Positions 25,426 to 37,332 of a DNA stretch of 64,000 nucleotides are shown here, piece after piece. The position numbers and the translations under genes are program-made. Under the pieces are notes generated by a model. It worked only from the letters and a program-made list of their open reading frames with translations, was not told the origin of the DNA and did no database searches. Source of the stretch: Acidimicrobiaceae bacterium (lineage in GTDB: Bacteria; Actinomycetota; Acidimicrobiia; Acidimicrobiales; RAAP-2); the NCBI GenBank assembly GCA_003164095.1, contig PLRX01000128.1, positions 56,875 through 120,874 on the forward strand, read 5' to 3'. The first letter of the stretch is position 1, and every line of letters begins with the position of its first letter.

Positions 25426-25491
25426 CCCGCGCGTCCCACTGCCGACCCGTGCGTACCCCCTGCCGACCCGGTCCAGCCCCCATTGGCCACC

Positions 25492-27222
25492 GTGCCCACT
25501 GACGTCATCGAGTCACCGGACGCCGCCCCCGAGGCGACCAGGCCGTCCTTCGATCCGCCCGAGGGTACGCATCCGTCCCACGCCGCCCCCGGGGGGACGT
25601 GGGTACCCCCCGTGCCGATGGCGGCCGTCGTCGTACTCGTCGTCCTGGCCGGGCTCGTCGGACTGGTCATGCGACTCTGGTTCACGTTCCACAGTCCGTC
25701 GTCGGCCGACGAGGGCGTTGCCGCGATCCTGGCCCAACAGGCACTCCACGGACACTTCCAGGCTTTCTACGGCGGCCAGCAGTACGGGGGCACCGCCGAG
25801 CCGTACCTGATCGCCGTCGCCTTCAGCGTGTTCGGCCAGACCATCGTCGTGGCCCGACTGGTCCTCGTGGTCCTGGTGGCGGTGGCCGCTGTCCTGGTGT
25901 GGCGGATCACCCTGCGGGTGGTCGGTATCCGGTCGGTGGCGCTCCTGGCAGGCGCCCTCGCCTGGTGCGCCCCGGCGGTCACGGTTCGGGACTCCGTCCG
26001 GGTCTACGGCTTCCGCGGGGTCGCGCTGGTCTGTGGCCTCGGCGCCGTCCTCTTCGCGCTGCGGGTCCACGACGGGCGACGGGGCTGGCCGCAATTCGCC
26101 GGTCTGGGCCTGGTGGTCGGACTGGGGTGGTGGTCGACGCCGGAGATCGCCTACGTCGCCATCCCGGTCCTGGCACTCCTCCTCCTTGGTGTCGTCAAGA
26201 CGCCGTCTGGTGAGCGGAGGCGGTGGTGGGCCGCGTTGCCCGTGATGGTCGTGTCGTTCGGTATCGGGTGCCTGCCGTGGATCTGGGCCAACATCCGGTC
26301 GCACCTCGGCTCACTCGCCACCGGCGCGTCTGCCAGCAACCCCGTGACCTTCACGGGTCGGCTCAGCGTCTTCTTCCACCGCGCCCTACCGATGGTGCTG
26401 GGGCTGACCCGGATGGACGACGGCCACCGGCTCTTCGGTGTCGACCAGCGGTTGCTGCAGCTCACGTTCCTGTCGGTGATCGTGGTCGCCCTGGTCCTGA
26501 GCATCCTCCGGGGCGGGCCGGCGCTGGCGATGGCCACCGGCGTGATCGCCTTCCCGTTCGTGTACGCACTCTCGCCCGCCTCGTGGGCCTGGACGGACGG
26601 CCGCTACTCGTACTTCCTCCCGCCCCTGTTGACGGTCGTGCTGGCCGTGGGGGCCACCGAGGCCGTCCGTCGGGTCGGGCTCACCCGGAGCGCCGGGTCG
26701 TGGCTGATGGCCATCGCCCTCGTGGTGTCTGCCACCGTCAGCATCGTCGGCGTCCGGGCCCTCGTGCCGTCCGAGCGGGGCACCTACACCGCCACGTGGG
26801 GGAATCCCGACGACGCCACCCTCCGGGCCGTACGCGAGATGGAGGCCGCGGGCGTCCGGACGGCGTATGCCAACTACTGGGTGACCTACAAGTTGGACTT
26901 CGTCTCGAAGGGACACCTGGTGGTGACCACCGTCGGCTACGAAGACGACCGTTCGGCCGCCATCGACGCCACCGTCGACCACAGCAGCCGTCCGGCGTGG
27001 ATCTTCGTGCCCCTGAGCGAGGCGAGCATCGACGCCACCCAGTTCACCAGCCCGTCCCTGACCGTCGCCATCGACACGGTGACCCAGAGCGAATTCGAGC
27101 AGACACTCGACCGCCTCGGCGTCCACTACCGGGTGCTCGACTTCGGGATCCTCCATGCCGTGGTGCCAGCGCGGACGGTCAACCAGTTCGAGGTCGGGAT
27201 GCCCGGGGCGGCCTCGCCCTGA
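25492..27222 (+). CDS. GT39/ArnT-like polytopic glycosyltransferase
   Basis: About 576 residues with roughly 10 membrane helices (45-425) and a C-terminal extracytoplasmic domain of about 150 residues. The first outer loop holds SSADEGVAAILAQQALHG, with the acidic pair where ArnT/PMT-type GT39 enzymes keep catalytic acids, and then GGQQYGGTAEPYL. These enzymes transfer a sugar from polyprenyl-phosphate to lipid or protein acceptors on the outer face. The start could be TTG 25483 or GTG 25492; GTG is the more frequent start here. Three imperfect copies of about 20 bp beginning GACCCG (25424-25480) precede it and have no known role. Confidence 0.78.
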   Translation: MPTDVIESPDAAPEATRPSFDPPEGTHPSHAAPGGTWVPPVPMAAVVVLVVLAGLVGLVMRLWFTFHSPSSADEGVAAILAQQALHGHFQAFYGGQQYGGTAEPYLIAVAFSVFGQTIVVARLVLVVLVAVAAVLVWRITLRVVGIRSVALLAGALAWCAPAVTVRDSVRVYGFRGVALVCGLGAVLFALRVHDGRRGWPQFAGLGLVVGLGWWSTPEIAYVAIPVLALLLLGVVKTPSGERRRWWAALPVMVVSFGIGCLPWIWANIRSHLGSLATGASASNPVTFTGRLSVFFHRALPMVLGLTRMDDGHRLFGVDQRLLQLTFLSVIVVALVLSILRGGPALAMATGVIAFPFVYALSPASWAWTDGRYSYFLPPLLTVVLAVGATEAVRRVGLTRSAGSWLMAIALVVSATVSIVGVRALVPSERGTYTATWGNPDDATLRAVREMEAAGVRTAYANYWVTYKLDFVSKGHLVVTTVGYEDDRSAAIDATVDHSSRPAWIFVPLSEASIDATQFTSPSLTVAIDTVTQSEFEQTLDRLGVHYRVLDFGILHAVVPARTVNQFEVGMPGAASP

Positions 27223-27269
27223 CCCGATGCCGGGCCGGACGCCGCCCGACCATCGCCGCAGGTGGTCGG

Positions 27270-28199
27270 CTACCCGACCACCTGGCTCGCCACCAGGCCG
27301 TCGAGGATGTCGGCCTCCGACACCAGGCACTCGGCGAAGCCCAGCCGGTCCATCACCGCGTCGAGGATCAGCGCGCCCCCGACGATCACGTCCTGGCGAC
27401 CCGGCACCATTCCCGGCCGGCCCAGCCGATCGGCCACGGTGTCGGCGGCCAGCACCTCGTACCAGCGCTTCACGTCGGCAGCCGTCAGCACGGCGTGGTG
27501 GACGAGGTCCCGGTCGTACTCGGCCATCCCCTTGTGCAACGACACGAGCGTCGTGACGGTCCCGGCCAGTCCCACCAGCCGGTGCGAGGCGGTGAACCTC
27601 GGGTGCTCGGCCACCGCCCGGTCGAGCTGGGCGACGACCTCGGTCCGGGCGGCCGCCAGCTCACCGGCGGTCGGCGGGTCCGTGGCGAGGAAGCGCTCGG
27701 ACACCCGGACGCAGCCCAATTGCAGTGACACGGCGGCCAGTTCGGGATCGTGGGGACCGTCGCCGGCCACCAGTTCGGTGGAGCCGCCACCGATGTCGAG
27801 GACCAGAAACGGTCCCTCGGACGGGTCGAGATCGGCCACCGCCCCGGCCAGCGACAGGCGCCCCTCGTCGAGCCCGGTCAGCAGCTCGGCGTCGAGCCCG
27901 GTGACCCGGCCCGCAGCGGACAGGAAGTCGGCACCGTTGACCGCGTCGCGTGTCGCCGAGGTGGCGGCCAGGCGGCCCCGACCCACGCCGAGTCGGTCCA
28001 TGACCTGGCGGTACTCGGCCAGGACGGCCACGCAGCGTTCGATCGCCTCGGGAGCCAGTCGACCGGTCGAGTCGACCCCCTGGCCGAGGCGGGTGATGCG
28101 CATGAGGCGCTCGAGGGGCCGACCGGCGGCGTCGGCGACGAGCAGCCGGGTGGAGTTGGTGCCGCAGTCGATGGCCGCGATGGCCGCGTCGGATGGCAT
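27270..28199 (-). CDS. ppx: Exopolyphosphatase / guanosine pentaphosphatase (Ppx/GppA)
   Basis: 309 residues of the ASKHA superfamily. Phosphate-binding loops are AIDCGTNSTRLLV near residue 8 and LDIGGGSTELV near 143, followed by GLAGTVTTL. It hydrolyses terminal phosphates of polyphosphate and/or pppGpp. It is the short, two-domain form without the C-terminal HD-like extension of E. coli Ppx, as is usual in actinobacteria. It lies last in the eno-ftsB-DUF501-ppx block, 70 nt after DUF501, an order conserved in actinobacteria. A TAGCAA 6 nt before the ATG could be a weak internal promoter. Confidence 0.93.
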   Translation of the reverse strand: MPSDAAIAAIDCGTNSTRLLVADAAGRPLERLMRITRLGQGVDSTGRLAPEAIERCVAVLAEYRQVMDRLGVGRGRLAATSATRDAVNGADFLSAAGRVTGLDAELLTGLDEGRLSLAGAVADLDPSEGPFLVLDIGGGSTELVAGDGPHDPELAAVSLQLGCVRVSERFLATDPPTAGELAAARTEVVAQLDRAVAEHPRFTASHRLVGLAGTVTTLVSLHKGMAEYDRDLVHHAVLTAADVKRWYEVLAADTVADRLGRPGMVPGRQDVIVGGALILDAVMDRLGFAECLVSEADILDGLVASQVVG

Positions 28200-28269
28200 G
28201 TGCCCTTGCTACCACGCACCGCGGTCGTCAACCATCGGCCACCCCTTTCGCGGTGGCGGTCCGACCCGA

Positions 28270-28730
28270 TCAGGCGGGGTGGAGTCCGATGCGCCGGGCC
28301 GTCCACTCCCCCACAGGGTCGTCGGCACCGGTCAGCCACCAGGCCAGGTGGGCGTGCAGGCACTTGACGCCCTCACGGGTCCCGCCGACGCCTCCGGACG
28401 GACGGGGCCCGCTGTGGTCGGGGTCGATCAGGGCATCACGCTCGGCGGCGTAGGCGGCATGGGCCGCAGCGATTCGGTCGGCCGGCACCTCCGCCTCGGC
28501 CGCCCGGACGCCTCCTGTCGACTCCAGGCGGCTGACCGCCTCGCGTAGGTGGGGATCGCACAGCCAGTACCGGGTCGGCATCGGCGTGCCGTCGTCGAGG
28601 AACGGGGCGTTCTCCAGCACCGCCGGGGTCCCGTCAGCAGCACGGACCACGACCTCGAAGGCACCGGCCGGGGCCCGGCCCAGCAGCTCGGTGACCCGGG
28701 CGACGTCGTCGACCGATGCCCCGTCGGTCG

Positions 28731-28734
<4 letters not shown>
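28270..28734 (-). CDS. DUF501 domain protein
   Basis: 154 residues beginning at a GTG that overlaps the ftsB stop by GTGA. The conserved features are TELLGRAPAGAFEVVVR, PMPTRYWLCDPHLREAVSRLES and a C-terminal GGVGGTREGVKCLHAHLAWWL with Cys and His residues that could bind metal or form an active site. DUF501 proteins are of unknown function and occur between ftsB and ppx in nearly all actinobacteria. Three coupled genes (eno, ftsB, DUF501) point to co-expression. The reading frame is open far upstream, but that part is antisense or out-of-frame sequence. Confidence 0.88.
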
Positions 28735-30970
<2,236 letters not shown>

Positions 30971-31058
30971 CCACCCGACACCCCGCCCACCAGGGGATTC
31001 CGGGAAGCAATCGAGGCATCCGGCGGCTCGGACCGGCGGCTCGTCCCCCGTCGACGAC

Positions 31059-32486
31059 TCAGCCGCGCGCCTCGACCTCCGAGCGGAAGGCCACCGACCG
31101 CGACAGCAGGGCCGTCTCGGGATCGACACCCAGGGCGCGGGCCACGGCCACCGCGGCGAAGAGCAGGTCACCGACGGCGTCGGCCCGGTCCCGTGCACCA
31201 CCTTGGCCGTCGGCGACGGCACCCACCGCCCCGGCACCGTCATCGGCGAGGCGGGCTGCGGCGTCGGCCACCCTGACCGCCTCGTCGGCCAGTCCGGGCA
31301 GCACCATCCCGATGGCGGTGGCCTTGCGCTGCAGCTTCGCCGCCAGCGCCAGGGCCGGCAACGCCGCCGGAATGCCCTCGGTCACGCTGGCGCGGCCCTT
31401 CTCCACCTTCTTGATGGCCTCCCAGTTGGCTGCCACGTCGTCGGCCGTCTCCGCCGACACGTCGCCGAACACGTGCGGGTGGCGGGCGACCAGCTTGTCG
31501 TTGACGCCCCGGGCCACGTCGGCCAGGGTGAACCGACCCTCCTCGGCGGCCAGGGTGGCATGGAAGTAGACCTGGAAGAGCAGGTCGCCGAGCTCCTCCT
31601 CGAGGTGGGCCACGGCATCGTCGACGTCCTCGTCCGGGGTGACGTCCGAGGCGTCGGCGGCGGCCACCGCGTCGATGGCCTCGAGCACCTCGTAGGACTC
31701 CTCCAGCAGGTGTCGCCCCAGGGAGGCGTGCGTCTGGCGCTGGTCCCACGGACACCGCTCGCGCAGGGTGTGGACGAGTTCGTCGAGCGATACCAGTTCG
31801 GCGGCGACCGGTGCGGCCAGCCGCGGCACCCACAGCGACGTCAGGTGGTCGGGCTCGAACGAGCGGTCCATGTCGTCCCACGCGACCTCGGTCACCCGCT
31901 CGTCCGCCAGGCCCAGGTGGTGCAGCACGGTCACGGGCGCGTCGGGGGCGGTCTCCACGGACAGCTTCACCTCGGACAGCACCTGGCGGCTCCAGCACTG
32001 GGCCACCAGCAGTGGGCCCCGCTCCCCCGCGGCGTCGACGGCGAAGCGCTCGGCGTCGACGATGCGGACCGCGGCGTCCACCGGGTCGACCCCGAGCCGG
32101 GCGAAGGCCAGGTCGAGGAACGAGACCGACGGATGGACGACCACGGTCACCTCGCCGGACACCACCCGCGGGTCCCCGGCCAGCAGCACCACCGTGCGCT
32201 CGGCCACCGTCGGCGACCCCGGGACGGCGTAGGCGACGGGACCACCGGCCAGTGCGGCGTCCACCAGGTCGGCCACGATCGTCCGGTAGACGTCCTCGAA
32301 CGTGTCGGCCGACTCGTAGTGGTGGTCGAACGTCCGGGCACCCTCCACCGCCGAGGCGGCCGGATGCCGCCCGGTGCGTAGGAACACCTGGGGAGCCTCG
32401 GCCAGTACGGCCAGCGTCCCCGCGGTGATCAGATCACTCCCGGCCGGGCCGAGTCCGACGACGTCGATGCGGGCGGCTCCGGCCAC
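31059..32486 (-). CDS. mazG: Tetrapyrrole methylase-MazG fusion (YabN-like)
   Basis: 475 residues. The N-terminal half (about 1-215) is a tetrapyrrole-methylase-like domain starting IDVVGLGPAGSDLITAGTL with YAVPGSPTVAERTV. The second half has MazG: CPWDQRQTHASLGRHLLEE near 245, with the metal-binding EExxE/D pairs and EEELGDLLFQVYFHA. MazG hydrolyses NTPs, including damaged ones, to NMPs; the role of the methylase part in such YabN fusions is unclear. The GTG at 32486 lies 7 nt after the lipoprotein stop. The long open frame before it is arginine-rich out-of-frame sequence of that gene. Confidence 0.9.
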   Translation of the reverse strand: MAGAARIDVVGLGPAGSDLITAGTLAVLAEAPQVFLRTGRHPAASAVEGARTFDHHYESADTFEDVYRTIVADLVDAALAGGPVAYAVPGSPTVAERTVVLLAGDPRVVSGEVTVVVHPSVSFLDLAFARLGVDPVDAAVRIVDAERFAVDAAGERGPLLVAQCWSRQVLSEVKLSVETAPDAPVTVLHHLGLADERVTEVAWDDMDRSFEPDHLTSLWVPRLAAPVAAELVSLDELVHTLRERCPWDQRQTHASLGRHLLEESYEVLEAIDAVAAADASDVTPDEDVDDAVAHLEEELGDLLFQVYFHATLAAEEGRFTLADVARGVNDKLVARHPHVFGDVSAETADDVAANWEAIKKVEKGRASVTEGIPAALPALALAAKLQRKATAIGMVLPGLADEAVRVADAAARLADDGAGAVGAVADGQGGARDRADAVGDLLFAAVAVARALGVDPETALLSRSVAFRSEVEARG

Positions 32487-32493
32487 GCCGAGC

Positions 32494-33678
32494 TCAGCCC
32501 GCGGTCGTGGTCGAGGTCGACGACCCCGACGACGACGGACTCGCACCCGAACCCGACGACGCGATCACCGGGGTGGTGGTGGTCGAGGCGTAGGTCGGGA
32601 GCAGGTAGCGGGGCGCGGGCGACGCCGGCGGCACGATCTGGGCCTTCGTCCACGTGCCGTACTGGGGATTGACCTGCACCGAGGACGTCTTGGCGAACGC
32701 CAGCACCTCGTTGGAGACCCGATTACGGTTGGCCGTGGTCTGCAGGAGTGCCTGTTGGACCTCGGAGGTCACCTCGGTCACCGGCAGCACCGTCCGGCTG
32801 GTCACCTGGAAGACCTCCCACGTGCCGGACTGAGTCTGCTCCGGTGTGACCGGCGAGCCCACCGCGATCGAACTGACCTGGAGGGCCGTGAGCACCTGGG
32901 ACTCGGGGAAGTTGCATCCCAACTGCCCGCCGGACGAGGCCGTCGTGGTGTCCGTCGAGGCCGACTTGGCGAGCGTGGCGAAGTCGGCCCCGGCCTTGAG
33001 CTTGTTGTAGACGGTGTCCGCGGTGGCCTGGTCGGCCACGACGATGACCCCGACACAGTCGAGGGTGAACGCCGACGTGTTGGCCGCGTAGTAGTTCAGG
33101 ATGGCGGCGGCGGACAGGTCGGCACCACGAGTCAGGAGCAGTTCCTCGATCGCCTGGTTGGACACCTCGGTCGACTGGACGCCGGCCGGCAGACCGGCCA
33201 GCACCTCCTTGCCGGTCAACGTGTTGCCCGCCGGGTCCACGCACGTCGGGGTCCCCCCGAGAGAGGAGGACTGCTGCACCTGGGACTTGATGGCGCCGTC
33301 CAGCGTGGCCTCGTAGTTGCTCTTGGCGGCGGTCAGGTCGGCGGACGACAACGTGATGCCGTGGGCGGCCGCGTACTGGGTGGCCAGCAGGTTGTAGACC
33401 GAGCTGCCGAGGATGGTCGAGGCGAAGCTGGTCTGGTAGGTGCCGCTCCCACCCGCGCCCTGGGCCGTCAGACTGAGGGACTCGGGGAACTTGAGGGAGA
33501 GCAGGCACTGCCCCGCCGACGACTGGTTCAACGAGTCGAGTTCGGTGTTGAGCGAGGACACCGAGATCGTGGCGCCGTTGACGGTCGCGGCCACGGGGGC
33601 CACGTTGCACGCCGAGGTGGCGATGCCCGTGCCGAGGACGGCGGCGACGGCGACGAGTGCTGCAGGAATGCGTTTCAC
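32494..33678 (-). CDS. SurA/PpiC-like peptidyl-prolyl isomerase lipoprotein
   Basis: 394 residues. A lipoprotein-type signal ends at ATSAC near residue 25; the lipobox is not ideal. A SurA-N-type helical chaperone region follows, then a parvulin-like segment (about 200-310) around VYNKLKAGADFATLAKSAS, GGQLGCNFPESQVL and WEVFQVTSRTVLPV. The C-terminus is Ser/Thr/Pro-rich. It would assist folding of exported proteins on the outer membrane face. Placement after mfd and before mazG is the same as in many actinobacteria. The GTG start lies 7 nt after a TAGCAT box; the seven in-frame codons before it would overlap that box. Confidence 0.85.
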   Translation of the reverse strand: MKRIPAALVAVAAVLGTGIATSACNVAPVAATVNGATISVSSLNTELDSLNQSSAGQCLLSLKFPESLSLTAQGAGGSGTYQTSFASTILGSSVYNLLATQYAAAHGITLSSADLTAAKSNYEATLDGAIKSQVQQSSSLGGTPTCVDPAGNTLTGKEVLAGLPAGVQSTEVSNQAIEELLLTRGADLSAAAILNYYAANTSAFTLDCVGVIVVADQATADTVYNKLKAGADFATLAKSASTDTTTASSGGQLGCNFPESQVLTALQVSSIAVGSPVTPEQTQSGTWEVFQVTSRTVLPVTEVTSEVQQALLQTTANRNRVSNEVLAFAKTSSVQVNPQYGTWTKAQIVPPASPAPRYLLPTYASTTTTPVIASSGSGASPSSSGSSTSTTTAG

Positions 33679-33685
33679 GGCGGCG

Positions 33686-33691
33686 ATGCTA
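33686..33691 (-). promoter_or_regulatory. -10 box of SurA-like gene
   Basis: TAGCAT on the minus strand, 7 nt before the GTG at 33678; leaderless arrangement within the mfd-mazG block. Confidence 0.5.
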
Positions 33692-33750
33692 CCGGGCACG
33701 GCGGGGCACCCCCGGGCGCGGACGGCCGCCGACCGGCCCGGGCGACGCGC

Positions 33751-36700
33751 TCACCCGGCCGGGACGAGCTCGCGCAGGAGGCCCACCAGAGCCGGCGCGT
33801 ACCCCCCGGTGGCCGGGTCCGGGGCGATGGGCACGGTCAGGCGCCCGACCTCGGGCTGGTACGTGCCCCCCGGGGCGAGGCGGCGCAGCCGCACCTCGGC
33901 CGAAGCCGGCAGGGTGATCGGCGTCAGCTTGGCCACGGCCCGCCCACCGGGGCCGCCACGGGGGCCGGCGCCCTCCGAGGCGAACCGGGGCAACGACACG
34001 GCCAGGTCCTCGATTCCGAGCCGCAGGCACTCGACCCGGAGCAGGGCGACCTCGAGCAGGGCGGCGGCCGGGGCCGGCAGCGGCCCGAACCGGTCCATCC
34101 ACTCGGCCCGCACGTCGTCCACCTCGTCCACCGTCCGCACCGAGGACAGGCGCCGGTACGCCTCGAGCCGTACATCCTCCGCCTCCACGTAGTCCGGCGG
34201 GAGGTGGGCGGCGTCGGGCAGGTCGACGGACAGCTCGATCGGCTGGGGACGCGGCTCGCCCTTCAGTTCGGACACCGCCTCGGACACCATCTGGACGTAC
34301 AGGTCGTAGCCGATGGCGGCGATGTGGCCCGACTGGTCGCGTCCCAGCAGGTTGCCCGCACCGCGGATCTGCAGGTCCCGCAGGGCGATCTTGAAGCCCG
34401 AACCGAGCTCGGTATGGTCACCGATGGTGCGCAGCCGCTCGTAGGCCGTCTCCGACAGGATGCGGTCAGCGGGGTGGAACAGGTAGGCGTAGGCACGCAT
34501 GCCGGCACGGCCGACGCGGCCGCGCAGCTGGTGGAGCTGGCCGAGGCCGAGCAGGTCGGCCCGGTCCACCACCAGGGTGTTCACGGTCGGCATGTCGATG
34601 CCCGACTCCACGATGGTGGTGCACACCAGGACGTCGTACTCACCCTGCCAGAAGTCCATGACCACCTGCTCGAGCGTGCCCTCGTCCATCTGCCCGTGGG
34701 CGACGGCCACCCGGGCCTCGGGCGCCATCTTGCGGACCCGGTCGGCGGTGGCCTCGATGTCCTGGACCCGGTTGTGCACGTAGAAGACCTGACCCTCGCG
34801 CAGCAGCTCGCGCCGGATCGCCTCGGAGGCGGCCGCCTCCTCGAACTCGCCGACATGGGTCAGGATCGGGCGGCGGGAGGCCGGCGGGGTGTTGACCATC
34901 GACAGGTCGCGGATGCCCGTGAGCGCCATCTCCAGCGTCCGGGGGATCGGGCTGGCCGTCAGGGTGAGGACGTCGACGCCCTCGGACATCGCCTTGATCG
35001 ACTCCTTGTGGGTCACCCCGAACCGCTGCTCCTCGTCCACCACCAGGAGTCCGAGCTTGCTGAACGAGACGTCCTGTCCGAGCAGCCGGTGGGTCCCCAC
35101 CACCACGTCGATCGAGCCGTCGGCCAGGCCGGCCAGCACCTCGGCGGCCTGGGCGTTGGTAAGGAACCGGCTGAGCAGGGCCACCTTCACCGGGAACGGC
35201 GCGAAGCGGTCGGCGAACGTCTGGGCGTGCTGACTGGCGAGGAGGGTCGTCGGCACCAGCACGGCCGTCTGGTAGCCGTCCTGGACGGCCTTGAACACCG
35301 CCCGGATCGCCACTTCCGTCTTGCCGAAGCCGACGTCGCCACAGACCAGGCGGTCCATTGGCTGGGCCCGCTCCATGTCAGCCTTGACGTCCTCGATGGC
35401 CGTCAGCTGGTCGGAGGTCTCGACGAACGGGAACGACGACTCGAGCTCGGCCTGCCAGGGTGTGTCGGGCCCGAACGCGTGCCCCGGCACCTCGAGGCGG
35501 CGGCGGTAGAGGGCGACGAGCTCCTCGGCGATCTCGTGGACCGCGGCCCGGGCCCTGGAGCGGGCCTTCTGCCACTCGGACCCGCCCAGGCGGTTGACCG
35601 AGGGCGAGTCGCCCCCCGCGTACGGCGTGAGCAGCTCGATCTGGTCGGTCGGCAGGTAGAGACGGTCGCCGCCCCTGTACTCCAGCAGCAGGTAGTCGCG
35701 GGTGGCGCCGCCCATGGTCCGGGTGACCATGCCGCCGTAGAGGGCGACGCCGTGCTGGCGATGGACGACGTAGCTGCCGGGAGCCAGGTCGTCGAAGAAG
35801 CCATCGACCGGGCGCGCCCGGGTCCGGGCCTGGCGGTGGGGGCGCATCCGGCCGGTCACGTCGGACTCGGCCAGCACGGCCACCCGGCTGCCGGGCAGCA
35901 CGAAGCCGCGGTCGACGGCAGCCACCACAATGCGCGCCCCGGGCACCGACAGGTCGTCGTCCGGCCCGGCGACGGGTACCAGCAGCCCCTCCTCGGCCAG
36001 GAGTCCGCTCAGCCGCTCGGCGCCGCCCGCCGACGAGGTGCACAGGACGACCGAGTACCCGGTTTCGGTGAGCTGGCGCACCTGGGAGGCCATCCGGGTG
36101 CCGTCCCCGAGGATCGGCTCCCACCCCCGGCTCTCCACGAGCGGCGCTTCGGGTCCCTCGGCCGTGGGGACCAGGGAGACCACGGCAGCCGTGGTGTTCG
36201 CCAGGAGCCGGTCGAACCCCACGTGCAGGCGCGGGGCGTAGACCCCGTCGGGCAGGCCCCAGGTGTCGGCCAGCGCGTCGGCCAGGGCCGACTCCTCGTC
36301 GAGCAGCTCGGCGGCCCGGTCGCGCACCCGCCGGGGCTCGACGAGGACCACCAGGGCGTCGTCCCCGAGCAGGTCGCACAGGAGCTCCTCGCCCTCCACC
36401 AGCCAGGGCAGCCAGGACTCCATGCCGTCGAACTGCTGGCCGTCCGCGATGCGGTCCCACTGCTGGCGCCCCCAGGGCGCCGAGCCGACGAGCCCGGCAG
36501 CCCGCTCCCGCATGTCGGCGTCGGCCACCAGCTCCCGGCAGCCGTAGAGCTCGACCCGGTCGAGGTCGTCGGTGGAGCGCTGGTCGGCCACGTCGAACCG
36601 GGTGAGCCGGTCGACCTCGTCACCCCACAGGTCGATGCGTACCGGCTCGTCGGCGGTCGACGGGAACACGTCGACGATGCCACCGCGCACGGCCAGCTCG

Positions 36701-37326
36701 CCCCGGTGCTCGACGATCGACTCGCGGCGGTACCCGAGGGACACCAGTTCGGCCACCAGCTCCTCGACCACCACGCGGTCGCCCCTACCCACCACCACCG
36801 GTCGGGCCGCCGTGCGCCAGGGCCCGAGGCGCTGCAGCACCGCCTTCACGGGTGCCACCACGATCCCCGGGCCGGTGCCCGGCCCGGCGTCCGGGCCGCC
36901 CAGCTCCCACAGGAGTCGGAGGCGCTTCCCCATGGTGTGGACCTCGGGGCTGACCCGCTCGAAGGGGAGAGTCTCCCAGGCAGGGAAGACCTCCACCGGG
37001 TTCGCACCGTCGGGGCCGGCGCCGGCGAACACCTCGAGGTCGTGGGCGAGCTGCGAGGCGGCCGCACCGGTCGGGGTGACGACCAGCACGGGCCGTCGGG
37101 TCCCGAGACGCAGCAGCCCGGCAAGTACGAAGGCCTGGGCCGGCGTGGTGACCGCCAGGGTCGCGCCGCGCGCCCCCACCACACTGGTCATGGCGGGCTC
37201 GTCGCGGAGGAGTGCGGGTAGGGACCGGAGGCTCACCCGGTCAGGGTACCGGGGGTCGGCCGTGGGCCAGGAACGGGTGTCGTCCGGGTCGAACGCGGTG
37301 GTCGGCCCGTCGAGGTCGGACGGCAC
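33751..37326 (-). CDS. mfd: Transcription-repair coupling factor Mfd
   Basis: 1191 residues, normal length. The UvrB-homology N-terminal region includes VFPAWETLPFERVSPE, and the RNA polymerase-interacting domain begins at GSYVVHRQHGVALYGG. The SF2 translocase follows with Walker A GDVGFGKTEVA, DEEQRFGV (Walker B, DEExQ type), LTASPIPRTL, and QLRGRVGRAG in motif VI. The C-terminal TRCF domain is present. Mfd displaces stalled RNA polymerase and recruits UvrA. The GTG start follows the pth stop by 6 nt, so the two are probably co-transcribed. The first 30 residues are not conserved and a later GTG (VSLRSLPALL) is possible. Confidence 0.97.
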   Translation of the reverse strand: MPSDLDGPTTAFDPDDTRSWPTADPRYPDRVSLRSLPALLRDEPAMTSVVGARGATLAVTTPAQAFVLAGLLRLGTRRPVLVVTPTGAAASQLAHDLEVFAGAGPDGANPVEVFPAWETLPFERVSPEVHTMGKRLRLLWELGGPDAGPGTGPGIVVAPVKAVLQRLGPWRTAARPVVVGRGDRVVVEELVAELVSLGYRRESIVEHRGELAVRGGIVDVFPSTADEPVRIDLWGDEVDRLTRFDVADQRSTDDLDRVELYGCRELVADADMRERAAGLVGSAPWGRQQWDRIADGQQFDGMESWLPWLVEGEELLCDLLGDDALVVLVEPRRVRDRAAELLDEESALADALADTWGLPDGVYAPRLHVGFDRLLANTTAAVVSLVPTAEGPEAPLVESRGWEPILGDGTRMASQVRQLTETGYSVVLCTSSAGGAERLSGLLAEEGLLVPVAGPDDDLSVPGARIVVAAVDRGFVLPGSRVAVLAESDVTGRMRPHRQARTRARPVDGFFDDLAPGSYVVHRQHGVALYGGMVTRTMGGATRDYLLLEYRGGDRLYLPTDQIELLTPYAGGDSPSVNRLGGSEWQKARSRARAAVHEIAEELVALYRRRLEVPGHAFGPDTPWQAELESSFPFVETSDQLTAIEDVKADMERAQPMDRLVCGDVGFGKTEVAIRAVFKAVQDGYQTAVLVPTTLLASQHAQTFADRFAPFPVKVALLSRFLTNAQAAEVLAGLADGSIDVVVGTHRLLGQDVSFSKLGLLVVDEEQRFGVTHKESIKAMSEGVDVLTLTASPIPRTLEMALTGIRDLSMVNTPPASRRPILTHVGEFEEAAASEAIRRELLREGQVFYVHNRVQDIEATADRVRKMAPEARVAVAHGQMDEGTLEQVVMDFWQGEYDVLVCTTIVESGIDMPTVNTLVVDRADLLGLGQLHQLRGRVGRAGMRAYAYLFHPADRILSETAYERLRTIGDHTELGSGFKIALRDLQIRGAGNLLGRDQSGHIAAIGYDLYVQMVSEAVSELKGEPRPQPIELSVDLPDAAHLPPDYVEAEDVRLEAYRRLSSVRTVDEVDDVRAEWMDRFGPLPAPAAALLEVALLRVECLRLGIEDLAVSLPRFASEGAGPRGGPGGRAVAKLTPITLPASAEVRLRRLAPGGTYQPEVGRLTVPIAPDPATGGYAPALVGLLRELVPAG

Positions 37327-37332
37327 GGGCTG

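Noticed and set aside
25424-25480. Iteron-like or operator array of three 20-bp copies beginning GACCCG
   Set aside because: The copies are imperfect and GC-rich; no replication or regulator gene is adjacent, so chance is likely.
32374-37221. A 1615-codon open frame on the plus strand
   Set aside because: It lies wholly antisense to mfd and parts of its neighbours, which have clear conserved motifs; long antisense frames are expected at this GC content.
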